Origin: Castor canadensis
Lineage: Eukaryota; Chordata; Mammalia; Rodentia; Castoridae
Direction: 5' to 3'
NCBI RefSeq assembly: GCF_047511655.1
Contig: NC_133403.1
Coordinates: 17,047,014-17,111,013, forward strand
DNA length: 64,000 bases
The notes beneath the pieces were generated by a model. That model was not told where the DNA came from and made no database searches. It was given only the letters and a program-made list of their open reading frames with translations. A program made the position numbers and the translations under genes. Of this stretch, positions 25,488 through 37,510 are shown piece by piece (positions within the stretch are counted from its first letter, which is position 1; each line of letters opens with the position of its first letter).

Positions 25488-26040
25488 AGCTTTGGGAGAC
25501 CAGTAACTAAATAGACTAAGAAAGAACTTTGACATGTGTAAGGCCTTGTCAAAGATCTTTGTGCTTAGAAGGCAAGGTCCTGACACAAAGGAGGTGAGCA
25601 AGATTCAGCAAGGCTGTCTTTCAAGTAGGGAAACTGAGGCAGTGGAGATAGACCCTGCATTAGCACAGCTCTGTCAAAAGGCCACATAGCTGATAGGCCT
25701 GAAACCAGCCAAGGGGAGGCAAAATTCAGCAAGGCTGCCTTTCAAGGAAAACAGGGCATGTTGACATAATCAGGATAGTCTGCAGTAAATAATAACATAC
25801 CACAGTGGCACTCTTCCTGCTGCATACCATAACTGGACTCATAAAAACTTGACCTGCCCTTCACCCCACTTTCCCACACCTGCTGTTTAATTAAATGTGC
25901 TTGTAGATGGAGGGGGTCACCAGCATGTCTCATCAGGAGTGCTGGACCCACCCATTTCCAAGGATTTATTTATGTTTGTCTTTGTGTCTTTTTTTCTAGT
26001 CCCCAGTTTCTCCCAGTCAGGTCAAGAGACCTGTTCACAC
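25488..26040 (+). mobile_element. LTR-like insertion in L1
   Basis: A 0.55 kb block lying wholly between two pieces of the same L1. Towards its 3' end it has an 'attaaatgtgcttg' polyadenylation-type sequence, then a T-rich stretch, and it ends near 'gacctgttcacac', which fits the R/U5 end of an LTR. An internal near-repeat (a 'gattcagcaaggctg.ctttcaag' motif near 25611 and 25725) is visible. No retroviral coding sequence is present, and a target-site duplication was not clear because the SINE follows directly. Confidence 0.4.
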
Positions 26041-26045
26041 TGGCC

Positions 26046-26252
26046 GTGAGTGTGAGCAGGTTGCTGGGGCCACATGCCTATAATCATAGCTACGGAGGAG
26101 GCAGAGATCAGGAGGATCACAGTTCTCAGTGCACAGACAGCCTAGAAAATACAAGACCTTATCTCAAAAAAACCCATCATACAAAAGGACTGGTAGAGTG
26201 GTTCAAGGTGTGGGCCTTGAATTCAAGTCCCAATATGAAAAAAAAAAACATT
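26046..26252 (+). repeat. Dimeric SINE with A-tail
   Basis: The only clearly sense-oriented complete SINE here. It has an Alu/B1-like half ('cacatgcctataatcatagc' onward), a central A-rich linker, then an ID-like half with 'agagtggttcaaggtgtggg' and an A-tail at about 26237-26249. It directly abuts the LTR-like block. L1 resumes right after the tail, so the two may have arrived together or been juxtaposed by deletion. Confidence 0.9.
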
Positions 26253-26535
26253 GTGTAAATAAACTACATTTTCTTTTCTTCATTTTCTGGTTGTATTAGG
26301 GTTTTAATTGAAGACCTCAGACTTGCTAGGCAAGGGCTTTACACTTGGCTTGTTTTCTTAAGATGTAGTGTCAGTAACTTTTTGCCACGACTGGCCTCAA
26401 ACTGGAATCTCTCTATCCCTGCCTCCTGAGTCACTGGGTATTGCAGGTGTAAACCATTTTTTTTATTCTGTTGTTGATGGACAACTAGAGTGATACCTCA
26501 ACCTGACTATTGTGAACACTTCAGTTATAAACATT
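26252..26535 (-). mobile_element. L1 ORF2 fragment (copy 2, second piece)
   Basis: L1 continues from 25487. It contains the antisense SINE at 26280-26460 that matches the copy-1 SINE at 15312-15600, and ends at the 7SK insertion. Confidence 0.85.
26280..26460 (-). repeat. Dimeric SINE inside L1 (paralogue of 15312-15600)
   Basis: Has 'gacttgctaggcaagggctt' in the ID-like half and 'ctgcctcctgagtcactggg' in the B1/Alu-like half, both antisense. Confidence 0.85.
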
Positions 26536-26773
26536 TGAGAGGTTGTTTGGAGGTTCTAGCAAGGGATTTCAGCTACTCATATACCCTTGATCAAAGAATG
26601 GTCCTCCTCTATTGGGGATGGTCGTCCTCTTCGACCTAGCATGCAGCTTCTGGAGGGATGCACATGGTGTAGTGAGGGAGGAAGAGGACACCCAACTGAC
26701 CAGCCAGATAAGCCAAATCAACACTGGTGACCAATGGGATGACAGATGTCACAGCCAGATCACCCTCACATCT
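26536..26773 (-). pseudogene. RN7SK: 3'-truncated 7SK snRNA retropseudogene
   Basis: The minus strand closely follows the first ~240 nt of 7SK RNA. The 5' end is 'gatgtgagggtgatctggct' (complement of the 26773 side), with 'gtcgaagaggacgaccatcc' in the middle and 'gctagaacctccaaacaa' at the 3' end. The remaining ~90 nt of 7SK, including the 3' hairpin and U-tail, are absent. It sits inside the L1 of duplication copy 2. The L1 sequence 'agttataaacatttga' occurs on both sides (about 26524-26539 and 26774-26789), a 16-bp target-site duplication. There is no A-tail between insert and duplication. The insert cannot be an active 7SK gene: it is truncated and has no recognisable upstream pol III promoter. 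Identification rests on my memory of the 7SK sequence, with a match long enough to leave little doubt. Confidence 0.93.
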
Positions 26774-26864
26774 AGTTATAAACATTTGAATGCAGGCATT
26801 TCTATTGTATGCTGACTTTGGTCCCTTTGGGTATACATGCAGGTGTGATATAGAAGTTCTACAT

Positions 26865-26935
26865 TTTAGCAGTACTGGGGTTTGAACTGATCACTAGACA
26901 GAGACTCTACTACTTGAGCCACTACACCAGTCCCT
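26865..26935 (-). repeat. Partial SINE specific to duplication copy 2
   Basis: 'agcagtactggggtttgaac' followed by 'ctactacttgagccactaca' is the antisense ID-like half. Copy 1 at the corresponding place (about 15795) has only a T-rich run, so the insertion, or its loss, postdates the duplication. Confidence 0.75.
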
Positions 26936-27414
26936 GTTTTTGCTTTTTATGAGGAGCCTCCATAATAATTTTCATGTTCGCTGGACTAATTAGCATTCTC
27001 CCCAGCCATGTATAAGGGCCCATTTTTACCAACATCCTCACCAATATTTGGTATTTTTTGTTTTCTTAGTGGTAATCATTCTTACTGAACTGAGATGAAA
27101 TGTCAATGCAGTTTTGATTTGCATTTCTTAGATGGCTAAGTAATTTGAACACTTTTTCACATATTTTTTGGCCATTTGTGTTACTTCATTTGAAAAGTGT
27201 ACATTCAGTTAATTTGCCAGTTTATTATTGGATTGATATTTGACTTCTTTATGCATTATGGGTATTAATCTCCTGATGGATGAACATCTGACAAAGATTT
27301 TCTCCATTCTGTAACTTTTTCTTCACTCTAGTAATTGTTTCCTTTGCCATGTAGAAGCCATTTAATTTGATGTACTCCCATTGCTCAAATCTTTCAAATT
27401 TCCCTTTCTCTTTC

Positions 27415-27485
27415 TTTTTTTCAGTACTGGGGCTTGAAAATTGCTGAGCAGGTGCTCTAACACTTGAGCCATATTGCCAGCTGGT
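27415..27485 (-). repeat. Partial SINE (paralogue of 18930-19018)
   Basis: 'cagtactggggcttgaaa' then 'caggtgctctaacacttgag' marks the antisense ID-like half within the duplicated L1. Confidence 0.75.
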
Positions 27486-27900
27486 TAATAATTGCTATTA
27501 TTAATTTATTGGAGTCCCATTCCAAAAGTCATTGCCTGTATCTACATCCTGAAGTGTTTTTCCTATGTTTTCTTGTAGTACATACAAAGTTCCAGGTTAT
27601 ACATTAAAGTTTTTGATTCATTTTCAGGTTGTTTTTTTAACCAGGTGAAAAAGGAGGCCTAGTTTCAGTCTTCCACATGTGGATATCCAAATTTCTCAAT
27701 ACCACTTTTTTTCCAGTGTATGCTTTTGGCATCTTTGTTGAGCATTAGATATCTGTAGCTGTGTGAACTTTCTTCTGAGTCTTCTATTTTATTCCATTGA
27801 TCTGCATGTGTCCTTTTGCCAATATCATGCAATTTTTGTTACTATGGCTCTGGAGTAGAGTATGAAGTCCATATTGTATAGAATAGTAGCCAGTTTTGCC

Positions 27901-29739
27901 TTGCCCTGAGTGACTCCATTTTATAAAAGAGCAGTTGGCTCCAAATTGAGTGCACATGTTGAGGGAGAATGATTGTGCAAGCAAGTAATCATCAACTATC
28001 CAGCACAAACCATAAATATTCTTGTAAAATAATACTACCTGTGGATTTATCAGAATATATCAGGAACACACAGACACATGGGTGTATCAAAACCATATCA
28101 GAGATTTATTGAGCACACCAGGCCCAGTAGTTATTGAGCACACCAGATCAACAAATGATGTAACCCACTCACCTAGATTATATAAATGGAGAGCCACCTA
28201 ACACTGGGGTACAGCAGCACCTACCAAACTCTCATCTGACCACCCAGTGGCATGTATTGCAGGATCCCTAGGATTGCTAGGCAACAAACTCCTGACTCTG
28301 TCCCCTGGTCACACATGTCCAGGAGAGATGAGCACAATCTGTCCTGGACATGGCCCACTTGAAATGTCATGTGTCCTCAGTAAGCCAGGAGTCAACTTTA
28401 TTCCTTGCACCAGCTCTGTGATTTGATAGCCAGAACAGTTCTCTGACTGGGATCTTTATGTTTATAGCTTATGTAACTACCTACACTGACTCTCTTTGCA
28501 TCTCTATTATCTCTTTGCTCTTCAGTTAAGACCCCTTTGAATTCTACAGCCATTTTATCCCTTTCTTAAATATTCTGCAAGCTGTATATGATTGTATAAA
28601 ATGTACTGTGTGATTTGAGAGTTAATATTAGTAATTTATATTGTAATAAAAGAACCTATGGCTGTCAAAGGCCCTGATGACTAAGAGAAATCAGTAGTAC
28701 TGGTGATTTAAGCCAATGAAATTGACATAGTGTGTGAATTTTTATTCGATAAATTCTGGCATTGTAGAAAGCTGCAAAATGTGACTGTCAATGCTTCTGA
28801 CAGAGCTCACTCACTATTTTTCTAAAGAAAGGAAGCAGAATATGCCTGAGAGTCTCCTGCAGGCCAGATAACCCTACTGACACTTTGATTTTAGGCTGGT
28901 GAGACCCAATTTGTGATCCTAACCAATGAATCTGTAAATTAATTAATTGTGTTCTATGAAGCCACAAAGCTCATGAAAATTTTTACAGCTGCAAAGGAAA
29001 ATCAATCAAACTGGCTGTCTCATTCACTGTAGCAGTCATAAAATCTGAGCAATATGATAAACACTGGGTAAATTCTGTAGCTCGTAAGCTAGCAGGCAAA
29101 GAGATATTTTTACATATTTTACACATAAGTGATACATTCAGAACTGTTTTTTGTCCTTTCTACTATGTCTGTAGTTATCATCTCAGAACTCAACATGCAT
29201 TTTATTTGAATTATGGCAAGATGGAAGGTATTGGTTGTCACAGAGTGTTTTCTTTTAAGAATTAAATCTTTCTAATACATACTGGGATAGAGAATTTCCT
29301 CTTAAAGATATTTTTCTGTCCATTATGAAGGACAGAGCTGTTTTCAAGCATTCACAAAGGGTGAAATACAATAACTTTAAAAAAATTTCTACAAAAGTAA
29401 TTTGTGACAATAACATATTGTTGTTGCCATGAATGTTTCCAGTTAGTGAAAAAACCCTACTTAGGATCAATATTTGAGTGTCCATTGGCCTCTGATTATC
29501 TTACCAGTGCCAACCCACCTAGTAGCACAGAGATGAAGGAAAATCTGAGGTATCTGCAATAATCACAGGGCAAGTGGATCTCTAGTTTTTCTTCTTAGTC
29601 CTTGTTATGTCTCTTTTTGAGACAGGGTCTCACAGTGTAGCCCATGCAGCTTGGAACTTGCAACCCTCCTTCACTATCTCCCACTGACCATCTGTCCAAA
29701 CTGTGTGGTGTTAGCTGACTGTCTAGGTAGGAATGAGGT
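27901..29739. other. Unassigned sequence with a small B1-like relic
   Basis: No gene recognised. At 28108 and 28132 the motif 'ttattgagcacaccag' is repeated 24 bp apart. At about 29605-29670 a 'tgagacagggtctcac' stretch with 'gtgtagccca' resembles an antisense B1/Alu-like monomer. The rest is AT-rich and featureless to me. Confidence 0.45.
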
Positions 29740-29961
29740 CAATTAGAGACACAGACTCAAATTCCACTGGGTTCACATCTTCATTTGCATAAAGGGTACA
29801 ATATTTCTGTTCTCAAATGATATTTGTAGAAATTGATTTAACTCAGGATTGTCCCTTTGTACAGAATAATTTCTGTTATTGCTGAAAGTTACTTAACAGT
29901 AGATAAAAGCTAACAAACTCACTTAATGCATAATATTTAGTATTCATTGAATATACCCACT

Positions 29962-29963
<2 letters not shown>

Positions 29964-30011
<48 letters not shown>
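29964..30011. repeat. (GT)n microsatellite at array start
   Basis: Uninterrupted GT run in the first, degenerate S-type block of the array. It is followed by 'taatattaactgatggaata', the sequence that follows the GT tract in other blocks. Confidence 0.95.
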
Positions 30012-30016
<5 letters not shown>

Positions 30017-30179
30017 TAACTGATGGAATACACCAAGGTGTCCTGGTGTTCAATGACTTCTGGTCTTGCTTACTGTTGCTATTCAGTAGATAGAAGGTAA
30101 GAAAGTCATTTGCTACATATTATTTAGGAGTTATTAATTATACCCACTTTCTGTGTGTTTGTGTGTATATTTGTTGGTC

Positions 30180-31480
30180 ATTTTGCAACCACAGATTTGT
30201 AGAAATTAGTTTAATTCCCAAGGTCACATTGAGGAACAACCTTGAGTTGCTCCTCAGTTCCATGAAAGGTGTACTGTTTACTTCCTGAGAGGTCATTTGC
30301 AGAAATGAGTGTCCTTCCCCAGTGTTTCATGGTATTCAATGGTTTATGGTGTTCCCAACAGTTACAGTTCACTGAAGAGATGCTCATAATTTCACCGACT
30401 AGGGAATACTAAGTGTTGATTGAATATACCCTGTGTGTGCATGTGTGTCTCTTGGATCAGAGTGAATTATTTCTTTGCCAACATTAAGTGACTTCATGTG
30501 GTCATGTTGAGGCTCTTCCCAGCCAGTATTTTGAGAAGGTTAGCAATACAGAGGCATGGAATAGCAACCCCCTGGTTTACAGGATGAAACATTCCACATC
30601 AACTTGAGGGAATATCCTTAGAGGATGGGAGATGTGGTTCTGAGAGGGAAATTGCCTCATCCAGTATTAAGGGTGTTTTAATGGCAGAAAGGACTGCAAA
30701 CAGCTTGAGGTATTATTGTACTTGCCACAAGAAATACTTCCTTTTGACCAAAATATGGGTGCCTGATTGGGAGTTCTTTGGAATAGGACAGAATTTTCAT
30801 CCCAGTTCATACTTGAGCAAGCTGACCTGGGAACATGGAGGAGAAATGTGATCGATCCCCAGATCAGAAGATCATGCCAGGAAACTGCACCCAAGTGGCT
30901 GGAGACTGGAGGGGGACGAGCCTTAGAGGGAGTGATTATGCAGTCTGACCAATCAGAACATACTTGGTTGTAATGTCACAGTGGGATCACTACCACTGGA
31001 ACTAGGACAGTCCAGAGGTAGCTCTTGCCTGGAATGTTGGTATGGCAGCCCAGGAGGCAAAGCAGCAAGAAGCTGAAGGAAGCTGTCCCTGTCTTGTGTA
31101 GAAGACTTCTCAGTTAAGTGGGTCCTAGGGACATGGGGCAGGTGTAGCAGAAGCACCTGGGTGACCTGAGCCATCAGGATTGGGGGATTCCATTCTTCAC
31201 AACTAGCCTAAGTTACCTTGCCCCACGGTTGGGAGAGTCCACAGGCCTTTGTGCCATGAGGACCTAGAGCTCACCAAGCAGAACAGGCCACCCTGGACCT
31301 CACTGTGGTACACAGGCTGCCTTGATTTCTGCTTCTCACCCTGACTACCTGATCTCAGGGTGTTGTACTAGCGGACTTACAAGGGGGAATGAGGTCACAT
31401 GGAGGCTCAGGCACCTGTTGATCTGACATAATTTCATCTCTGGCCTGCAAGGTACATTAAACCATGGGGGACAATGGTTT
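30180..31480. repeat. Array block D, copy 1
   Basis: The most diverged and most 5' of the D blocks. It has 'gactagggaatactaa' near 30397, 'gggagatgtggttctgagag' near 30627, and the promoter-like cluster at 30947-31049. It contains short open frames (for example 30767-30973) that are not preserved in length or frame in the other copies, so coding is unlikely. Confidence 0.85.
30947..31049 (+). promoter_or_regulatory. Promoter-like cluster in D copy 1 (CCAAT, CRE-like, X-box-like)
   Basis: 'gaccaatcag' at 30947 is a canonical CCAAT context (NF-Y type). 'taatgtca' at 30971 is a degraded CRE. 'gttggtatggcagc' at 31036 resembles an RFX X-box. The same order and spacing recur in other D copies. 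Function is inferred from motifs only. Confidence 0.4.
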
Positions 31481-32867
31481 GAAGAAATTGATCTCATTCA
31501 CCAGTGTTTCCTGCCATTCATTAAGTATTGGTGCTGCTGAAAGGAACTTTTCTTAGGTGAAAGCCCAGAAATTCACTTACTCCAAAATAGTTAATATTCA
31601 TGGAAAACAGCCACTCTGTGTTTGTGTTTGTGTGTGGGAGCACGTGGGTTGTTGTAAAATATTTCCTGGATAAGTGTCTGTTAAATACTCTGTTCCAAAT
31701 AAAGCAGGTTAGGAATGCTTCCTGCAAGACAGTAATTTCGGGTTTTCCTCAATGTTACTATTCTATAGATCAACTGTAATGAATTTTCTTAGGAGGAAAT
31801 ATTCAGCATTCTTTGACTCAGTGGATGTCCAGGTATCATGATACGTGTATCACTGTGCATCCTTCACTTGCTAGAAATGATTTCAATTCAAGTGATTACT
31901 TCAGGCACAGACTCTGGTGGATTAGGCTATACTTGTTCATTGACATAAAGGTGGTAGTATGTCTTCCTCCCAAGAACGTTGGTGGAAACAATGTCACTTA
32001 ATGTGTTTTTCTATGTTTAATGCTTTTTTAAGTGTTGAAAGTGTCCCTTCAGTAGGTTAACTCCTGGATTTCAGCTATTGTGGGTAACACTCCACATGCA
32101 TTGAATATAGGCAGGGTTCCTCTGTGTGTGTGTTTGTTTGTGTTTGTGTATGTGTGTGTGCGTGCATGCATAATATTTGTGGTGTCATCATGTATTAATT
32201 TCTTCCTCTTTCTAATAAATTCTCATACCACAAACTAGTTCATACTTGTTGAGTTTATCCACTGCTTAGGCATGCAGAAGACTCCTTGAATCAAAATCTG
32301 TCATTAACACTGGAAAAAGATGAAATGCACTAGGGTGTCCTGGTGTTCAATGACTTCTGGTTTTGCTCAACGTTGCTATTCAGTACATAGAAGGTAAGAA
32401 ATTCATTTACCAGATAATGATTAGGATATCACCCCTTTGTGCATGTCTGTGAGTGTGTGTGTGATATTTTTGTTCAACTTGCCATCACTGATTTGTAGAA
32501 ATTAGGTTAATACCCAAAGTCACTTGATGAACAGCCTGGAGTTACTCTGCCTTTATGGCTTCAGTTCCATGAAAGGGGTCTGTTTACTGCCTAGGAGATC
32601 ATTTGCATCATTGGATTATTACAAATGATAGCAATTCAAGTGATCGCTTCAGGCACAGACTCTGTTGTTTTAGGCTTTTCTTGTTCATTGGCATAAAGGT
32701 GGTAGTATGTCTTCCTTCCAAGATCATTAGTGGAAGTATTGTCACATCACATGTTTTTCTAAGTTTGATCCTATTTTAAGTGCTAAAAGTGTCCCCTCAG
32801 TAGGTTAACACCCAGATATCAGCTATTGGAAGTATCCTTCCACATGAATTGAATATAAGCAGTTTTC

Positions 32868-32869
<2 letters not shown>

Positions 32870-32908
<39 letters not shown>

Positions 32909-32945
32909 TGTGAGTGTGTGTGTATGTGTGCATGCATGCATGTGT
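32870..32945. repeat. (GT)n-rich tract in S block
   Basis: Imperfect GT repeat ending in alternating 'catgcatgcatg'. Alternating purine-pyrimidine runs of this kind can adopt Z-DNA, but no such role is shown here. Confidence 0.9.
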
Positions 32946-33964
32946 AATACACATACTGTCATTGTGTATTAATTTCTTTCATCTTTCTCATTAATTCTCA
33001 TCCTACAAACTATTTCACACTCATTGAGTATATCCATTGTTTAGGCATGAAGAAGACTCCTTGAATCTAAATCTGTCATTAAAAATGTGGAAGCAGATGG
33101 AATGCACCAGGTTGTCCTGGTGTTCAGTGACTTCTGGTCTTGCTCAAGGTTGCTATTCAGTAGAGAAAAGGTAAGAAACTCATTTAGTAGATAACAATTA
33201 GAATATCAACACATTCTGTGTGTGTATGTGTGTGTGTGTTTGATATTGTTTAATTTGCCATCACTGATTTGTAGAAATTGGGTTAATTCCCAAAGTCACT
33301 TGAGGAACACCCTGGAGTTACTCTGTCTTCATGGCTTCAGTTCGATGAAAGGGTTACTGTTTTCTGCCTAGGAGATCCTTTGCATCATTGGCATATTAGA
33401 AATGATTTCAATTCTGGTGCTGGATTCAGGCACAGATTCTGGATGGTTAGGCTTTACTTGTTCATTGGTATAAAGGTGGTAGTATGACTTCCTTCCAGAA
33501 ACATTGGTGGACATGATGTCACTTCACGTGTTTTTCTAAGTTTGATCCTTTTTTAAGTGCTGAAAGTGTCCCCTCAGTAGGTTAACGTCTGGATTTCAGC
33601 TATTGTGGGTAACCTTCCACATGCACTGAATATAGGCAGGGTTCCTCTGTGTGTGTGTAAGTTTGTGTGTGTGTATATGTGTGTGTGGGGGTGGGTAGTA
33701 TTCATAGTGTCATCGTGTACTAATTTCTTTGCTCTTTCTAATAAATTCTCATACTATAAACTCTTTCACACTCATTGAGTATATCCATTGCTTAGGCATG
33801 GAGAAGAATCCTTGAATAAAAATCTGTCATTAACACTGTAGGAATAGATGGAATGCACTAGGGTGTCTTCTTGTTTAATAACTTCTGGTTTTGCTCAATG
33901 TTGCTATTCAGTAGATGGAAGGTAAGAAATTCATTTACTAGATAATGATAGGATATCACCCCTT

Positions 33965-33988
33965 TGTGTGTGTGTGTGTGTGTGTGTA

Positions 33989-34019
<31 letters not shown>

Positions 34020-34022
34020 GAG
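33965..34022. repeat. Compound (TG)n(AG)n tract
   Basis: GT run passing directly into a GA run. Only this S block in the array has the GA extension, making it a copy-specific marker. Confidence 0.93.
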
Positions 34023-34439
34023 ACTTGTTGTTCAATTTTCCATCACTGATTTGTAGAAATTAGGTTAATTCCCAATGTCTGTTAAGGAACAGCCTGGTGT
34101 TACTCTGCCTTTATGGCTTCAGTTCCATGAAAGAGGTACTGTTTTCTGCCTAGTAGATCATTTGCATCATTTTGTTATTAGAAATGATTTCAATTCCAGT
34201 GATCTCTTCAGGCACAGATTATGGTGGATTAGACTTTGCTTCTTCATTGGCATAAAGGTGGTAGTACGTTTTCCTTCCAAAAACATATATGGAAATGATG
34301 TCACTTCACTTGTTTTTCTAATTTTGATCCTATCTTAAGTGCTGAAAGGTTCCCCTCAGTAGGTTAACGCCTGAATATCAGCTATTGAGTGTAACCTTCC
34401 CCATGCATTGAATATAGGCAGGGATCATCTGTGTGTGTT

Positions 34440-34489
<50 letters not shown>
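34440..34489. repeat. (GT)n microsatellite in S block
   Basis: Long, nearly pure GT run in the S block after 34181. Confidence 0.95.
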
Positions 34490-34490
<1 letters not shown>

Positions 34491-35617
34491 AAGCATGCAT
34501 GGGTAATATTCATAGTGTCACCATGTATTAATTTCTTTGCTCTTTCTAATAAATTCTCATACTACAAACTGTTTCACACTCATTGAGTATATCCATTGCT
34601 TAGGCATGCAGAAGACTCCTTTAATCGAAATCTGTCACTAACACTGTGGAAACAGATGGAATGCACCAGGGTGTCATGGTGTTCAATGACTTCTGGTCTT
34701 GCTCAATGTTGCTATGCAGTAGAAAGAAGGTAAGAAATTCATTACTAGATAACAATTAGGATATCACTACTTTGCCTACTTTGTGTGTGTGTGTGGGTGT
34801 GTGTGTGTTTGATGTTTGTTGTTCAATTTGCCATCACTGATTTGTAGAAATAAGGTTAATTCCCGAAGTCACTTGAGAACAGCATGGAGATACTCTGGCT
34901 TTATGGCTTCAGTTCCATGAGAGGGGTACTCTTTTCTGCCTAGGAAATCATTTGTATCATTGTTGTATTAGAAATGATTTCAATTCAAGATATCACTTCA
35001 GGCACAGACCCTGGTGGATTAGGCTTTAGTTGTTGATTGCTATAAATGTGGTAGCAAAAACTTTGTTGGAAATGATGTCACTTCATGTGTTTTTCTAAGT
35101 TTGATCCTTTTTTAAGTGCTTAAAGTGTCCCTTCATTAGGTTAACATGCGGAGTTCAGCTATTGCGGAAAACCTTCCACTTGCATTGAATATAATGCCAG
35201 TCAGGAATGCTTCCTGGAAGTCAGCAATTTTGGGTATTGCTTAATGTTGCTATTTCATAGATCAACTGTAATCAATTGTCTCATGAGGAAATATTCAGCG
35301 TTCATTGAATATGCTCAGTGTATGTCTGGCTATCATGATGCATGTATCTACATGCATCATTGGCCTGCTAGAAATGATTTCAATTCAAGTTATCGCTTCA
35401 GGCACAGACTCTTCTCGATTAGGCTTTATTTGTTCATTGGCATAAAAGTGGTAGTATGTCTTCCTTCCAAGAACATTGGTGGAACTGATGTCACTTCACG
35501 TGTGTTTCTAAGCTTCATCTTTTTTTAAGTGATGAAAGTGTCCCCTCAGTAGGTTAATGCCAGGATTTCTGCCATTGAGGATAAAATTCCACATGCATTG
35601 AATATAGCCAGGGTTCC

Positions 35618-35690
35618 TCTGTGTGTGTGTGTTTCTGTCTGTCTGTCTCTCTGTGTGTGTCTGTCTTTGTGTGTGTTTCTGTGGGTGTGT
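35618..35690. repeat. GT/CTGT mixed tract
   Basis: GT run with embedded 'ctgtctgtctgtctct' units. The equivalent tract at 38049-38115 has a similar 'cagtctgtctgtctttg' insert, so these two blocks are closer relatives. Confidence 0.9.
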
Positions 35691-35955
35691 AATATTCATA
35701 GTGTCATCGTGTATTAATTTCTTTGTTCTTTCTAATACATTCTCATACTCTAAACTATTTCACACTCATTGACTATATCCACTGCTTAAGCATGCAGAAA
35801 ACTCCTTTGAATCAAAATGTCATTAACACTGTGGAAAGAGATGGAATGCACGAGGGTGTCTGGTGTTAAATGACTTATGGTCATGCTTAATGTTGGTATT
35901 CAGTAGATAGAAGGTAAGAAATTCATTACCAAGATAACAATTAGAATGCCACCAA

Positions 35956-35956
<1 letters not shown>

Positions 35957-35998
<42 letters not shown>
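35957..35998. repeat. (GT)n microsatellite before D copy 2
   Basis: Pure GT run directly upstream of 'gatatttgttgatcaatttg', the entry into D copy 2. Confidence 0.95.
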
Positions 35999-35999
35999 T

Positions 36000-37340
36000 A
36001 TTTGTTGATCAATTTGCCATCACTGAATTGTGGAAATTAGATTCATTCCTGAAGTCACTTGAGGAACAGCCTTGTGTCACTCTGACTCTATACCTTCAGT
36101 TCTGTGAATGAAAGGTGTATTGTGTTGTCCCTCAGAGAACCTTTGCCGAAATGAGTGGCCTTCTCAAGTGTTTCATGCTATTGCATAGATTCTGGTGTTC
36201 CTGAAACATGCTGATTTCTCTAGAGGTGGTAAAAATTTCACCAACAAGGGAATACTAAGCATTCCTTGGCTCTAGTCTGTGTGTGCCTGTGTATTTCTCA
36301 GATCAAAGTGAAGTAATTTTGTTCTCTACATGAAGTGAATTCATGGGGTCACTTTAAGGCTATTGCCAGCCAGTGTATGCATTTGCATATTTAGTTGAAA
36401 TTAGGAACACAGAAGCCTGGAATAACAACCCCTGGTTCCCACTATGCGACATTTTGCATCCACATAAGGGAGTACCCTCCCACATTATGGGAGATGTAGT
36501 TCTGAGAGGGAAGTTGCCTCATCCAAGGTTAAGGAAGTTTTCCAGGCTGATTTAACTGCAAAGAGCTTGAGGTATTTTTGTACTCACCATGGCAATGTCT
36601 TCCTGTCCTCCAAACTGAGGGTTCCAGATTGGGAGTTCTTTGGAACAAGACAAAAATGTCATGCCAGTTCAACCTTGAATGACTGAGGAGGGAACATGGA
36701 GGAGAAAAGCAATCCCCAGATCAGACGATCTTGCCCGGAAACTGCCACAAAAGTGGCTGGGGACTGGAGTGGCAGGGGCCATAGAGGGAGATCATAGGTG
36801 GTCTGACCAATCAGGTAAGACTTGGCTATGATGTCACAGTGGGATTACAGCCCCTGTATTTGGAGAGTCCTGAGGCAGCTCCTGCCTGACCTGTTGAATG
36901 GTAGCCCAGCCAGCCAAGCAGGAAGAAGATGGAGGAAGGTGCCCCTGTCTTGTGTGGAAGACTTTTCTGTTAATTAATGACTAGGGAGACTGGGCATATA
37001 TGGCAGGAGTAAAAGGGTGACCTTAGCACATCAGGATTGGTGGATTCCATTCTTCATGGCTACCCTAAGCTACCATGCCCCAGGGATGTTGGTGTCCACA
37101 ATCTTTGTGCCATTTGGGCGTGGAACTCACCAAACAGAACAGGTTGCCCTGGACCTCACTGTGGTGCTCAGGCTTCCTTGATTTCTGCTTCTCACCCTGA
37201 CTACCTGATCTCAGGGTGTGGTACTATAGGACTGGCAAGGGAGGAATGAGTTTACATGGAGGCACAGGCACACGAACCTGTTGATCTGACATTATTTCTT
37301 CTCGGGCCTGCAGTCTCCATTAAACAACAGGAAATGAAGA
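36000..37340. repeat. Array block D, copy 2
   Basis: Well-preserved D block. The CCAAT box is at 36805-36814 and a CRE-like 'tgatgtca' at 36829-36836. The X-box-like site is degraded ('gttgaatggtagc' near 36893). The sequence just before the CCAAT box is GC-rich ('ggagtggcaggggcc'). Confidence 0.88.
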
Positions 37341-37510
37341 TTTGAGAAACTAACCTCATTCACCAGTGTTTCCAGTTGTTAATTAAGTATTGGTGCTGCT
37401 GAAATGTCCTGTTCTTAGATGAAAGCTGAGAAATTCACTTACTCCAAAATAGTTAATATTCATGGAACACAGCCACTCCGTGGGTGTGTTTATGAGTGGC
37501 AGTGCATGTT

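Larger units (their letters stand above)
26774..27900 (-). mobile_element. L1 ORF2 fragment (copy 2, third piece)
   Basis: Continues the same L1 after the 7SK insertion: 'tgaatgcaggcatttctatt' (compare 15715 in copy 1), then the region matching 18608-19420. It includes a copy-2-specific SINE at 26865-26935 and the shared partial SINE at 27415-27485. L1 similarity ends near 27.9 kb. Confidence 0.85.
31870..35370. repeat. Run of short S blocks in the array
   Basis: The landmark 'gaaatgatttcaattc' (or a close variant) recurs at about 31870, 32626, 33400, 34181, 34970 and 35371. That gives steps of 756, 774, 781 and 789 bp, then one shortened step of ~400 bp. Each full block has two GT-rich tracts and the phrase 'gtaagaaattcattta'. 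The shortened last step ends at a junction near 35190, where the block jumps back to 'atgccagtcaggaatgcttc'. Confidence 0.85.
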
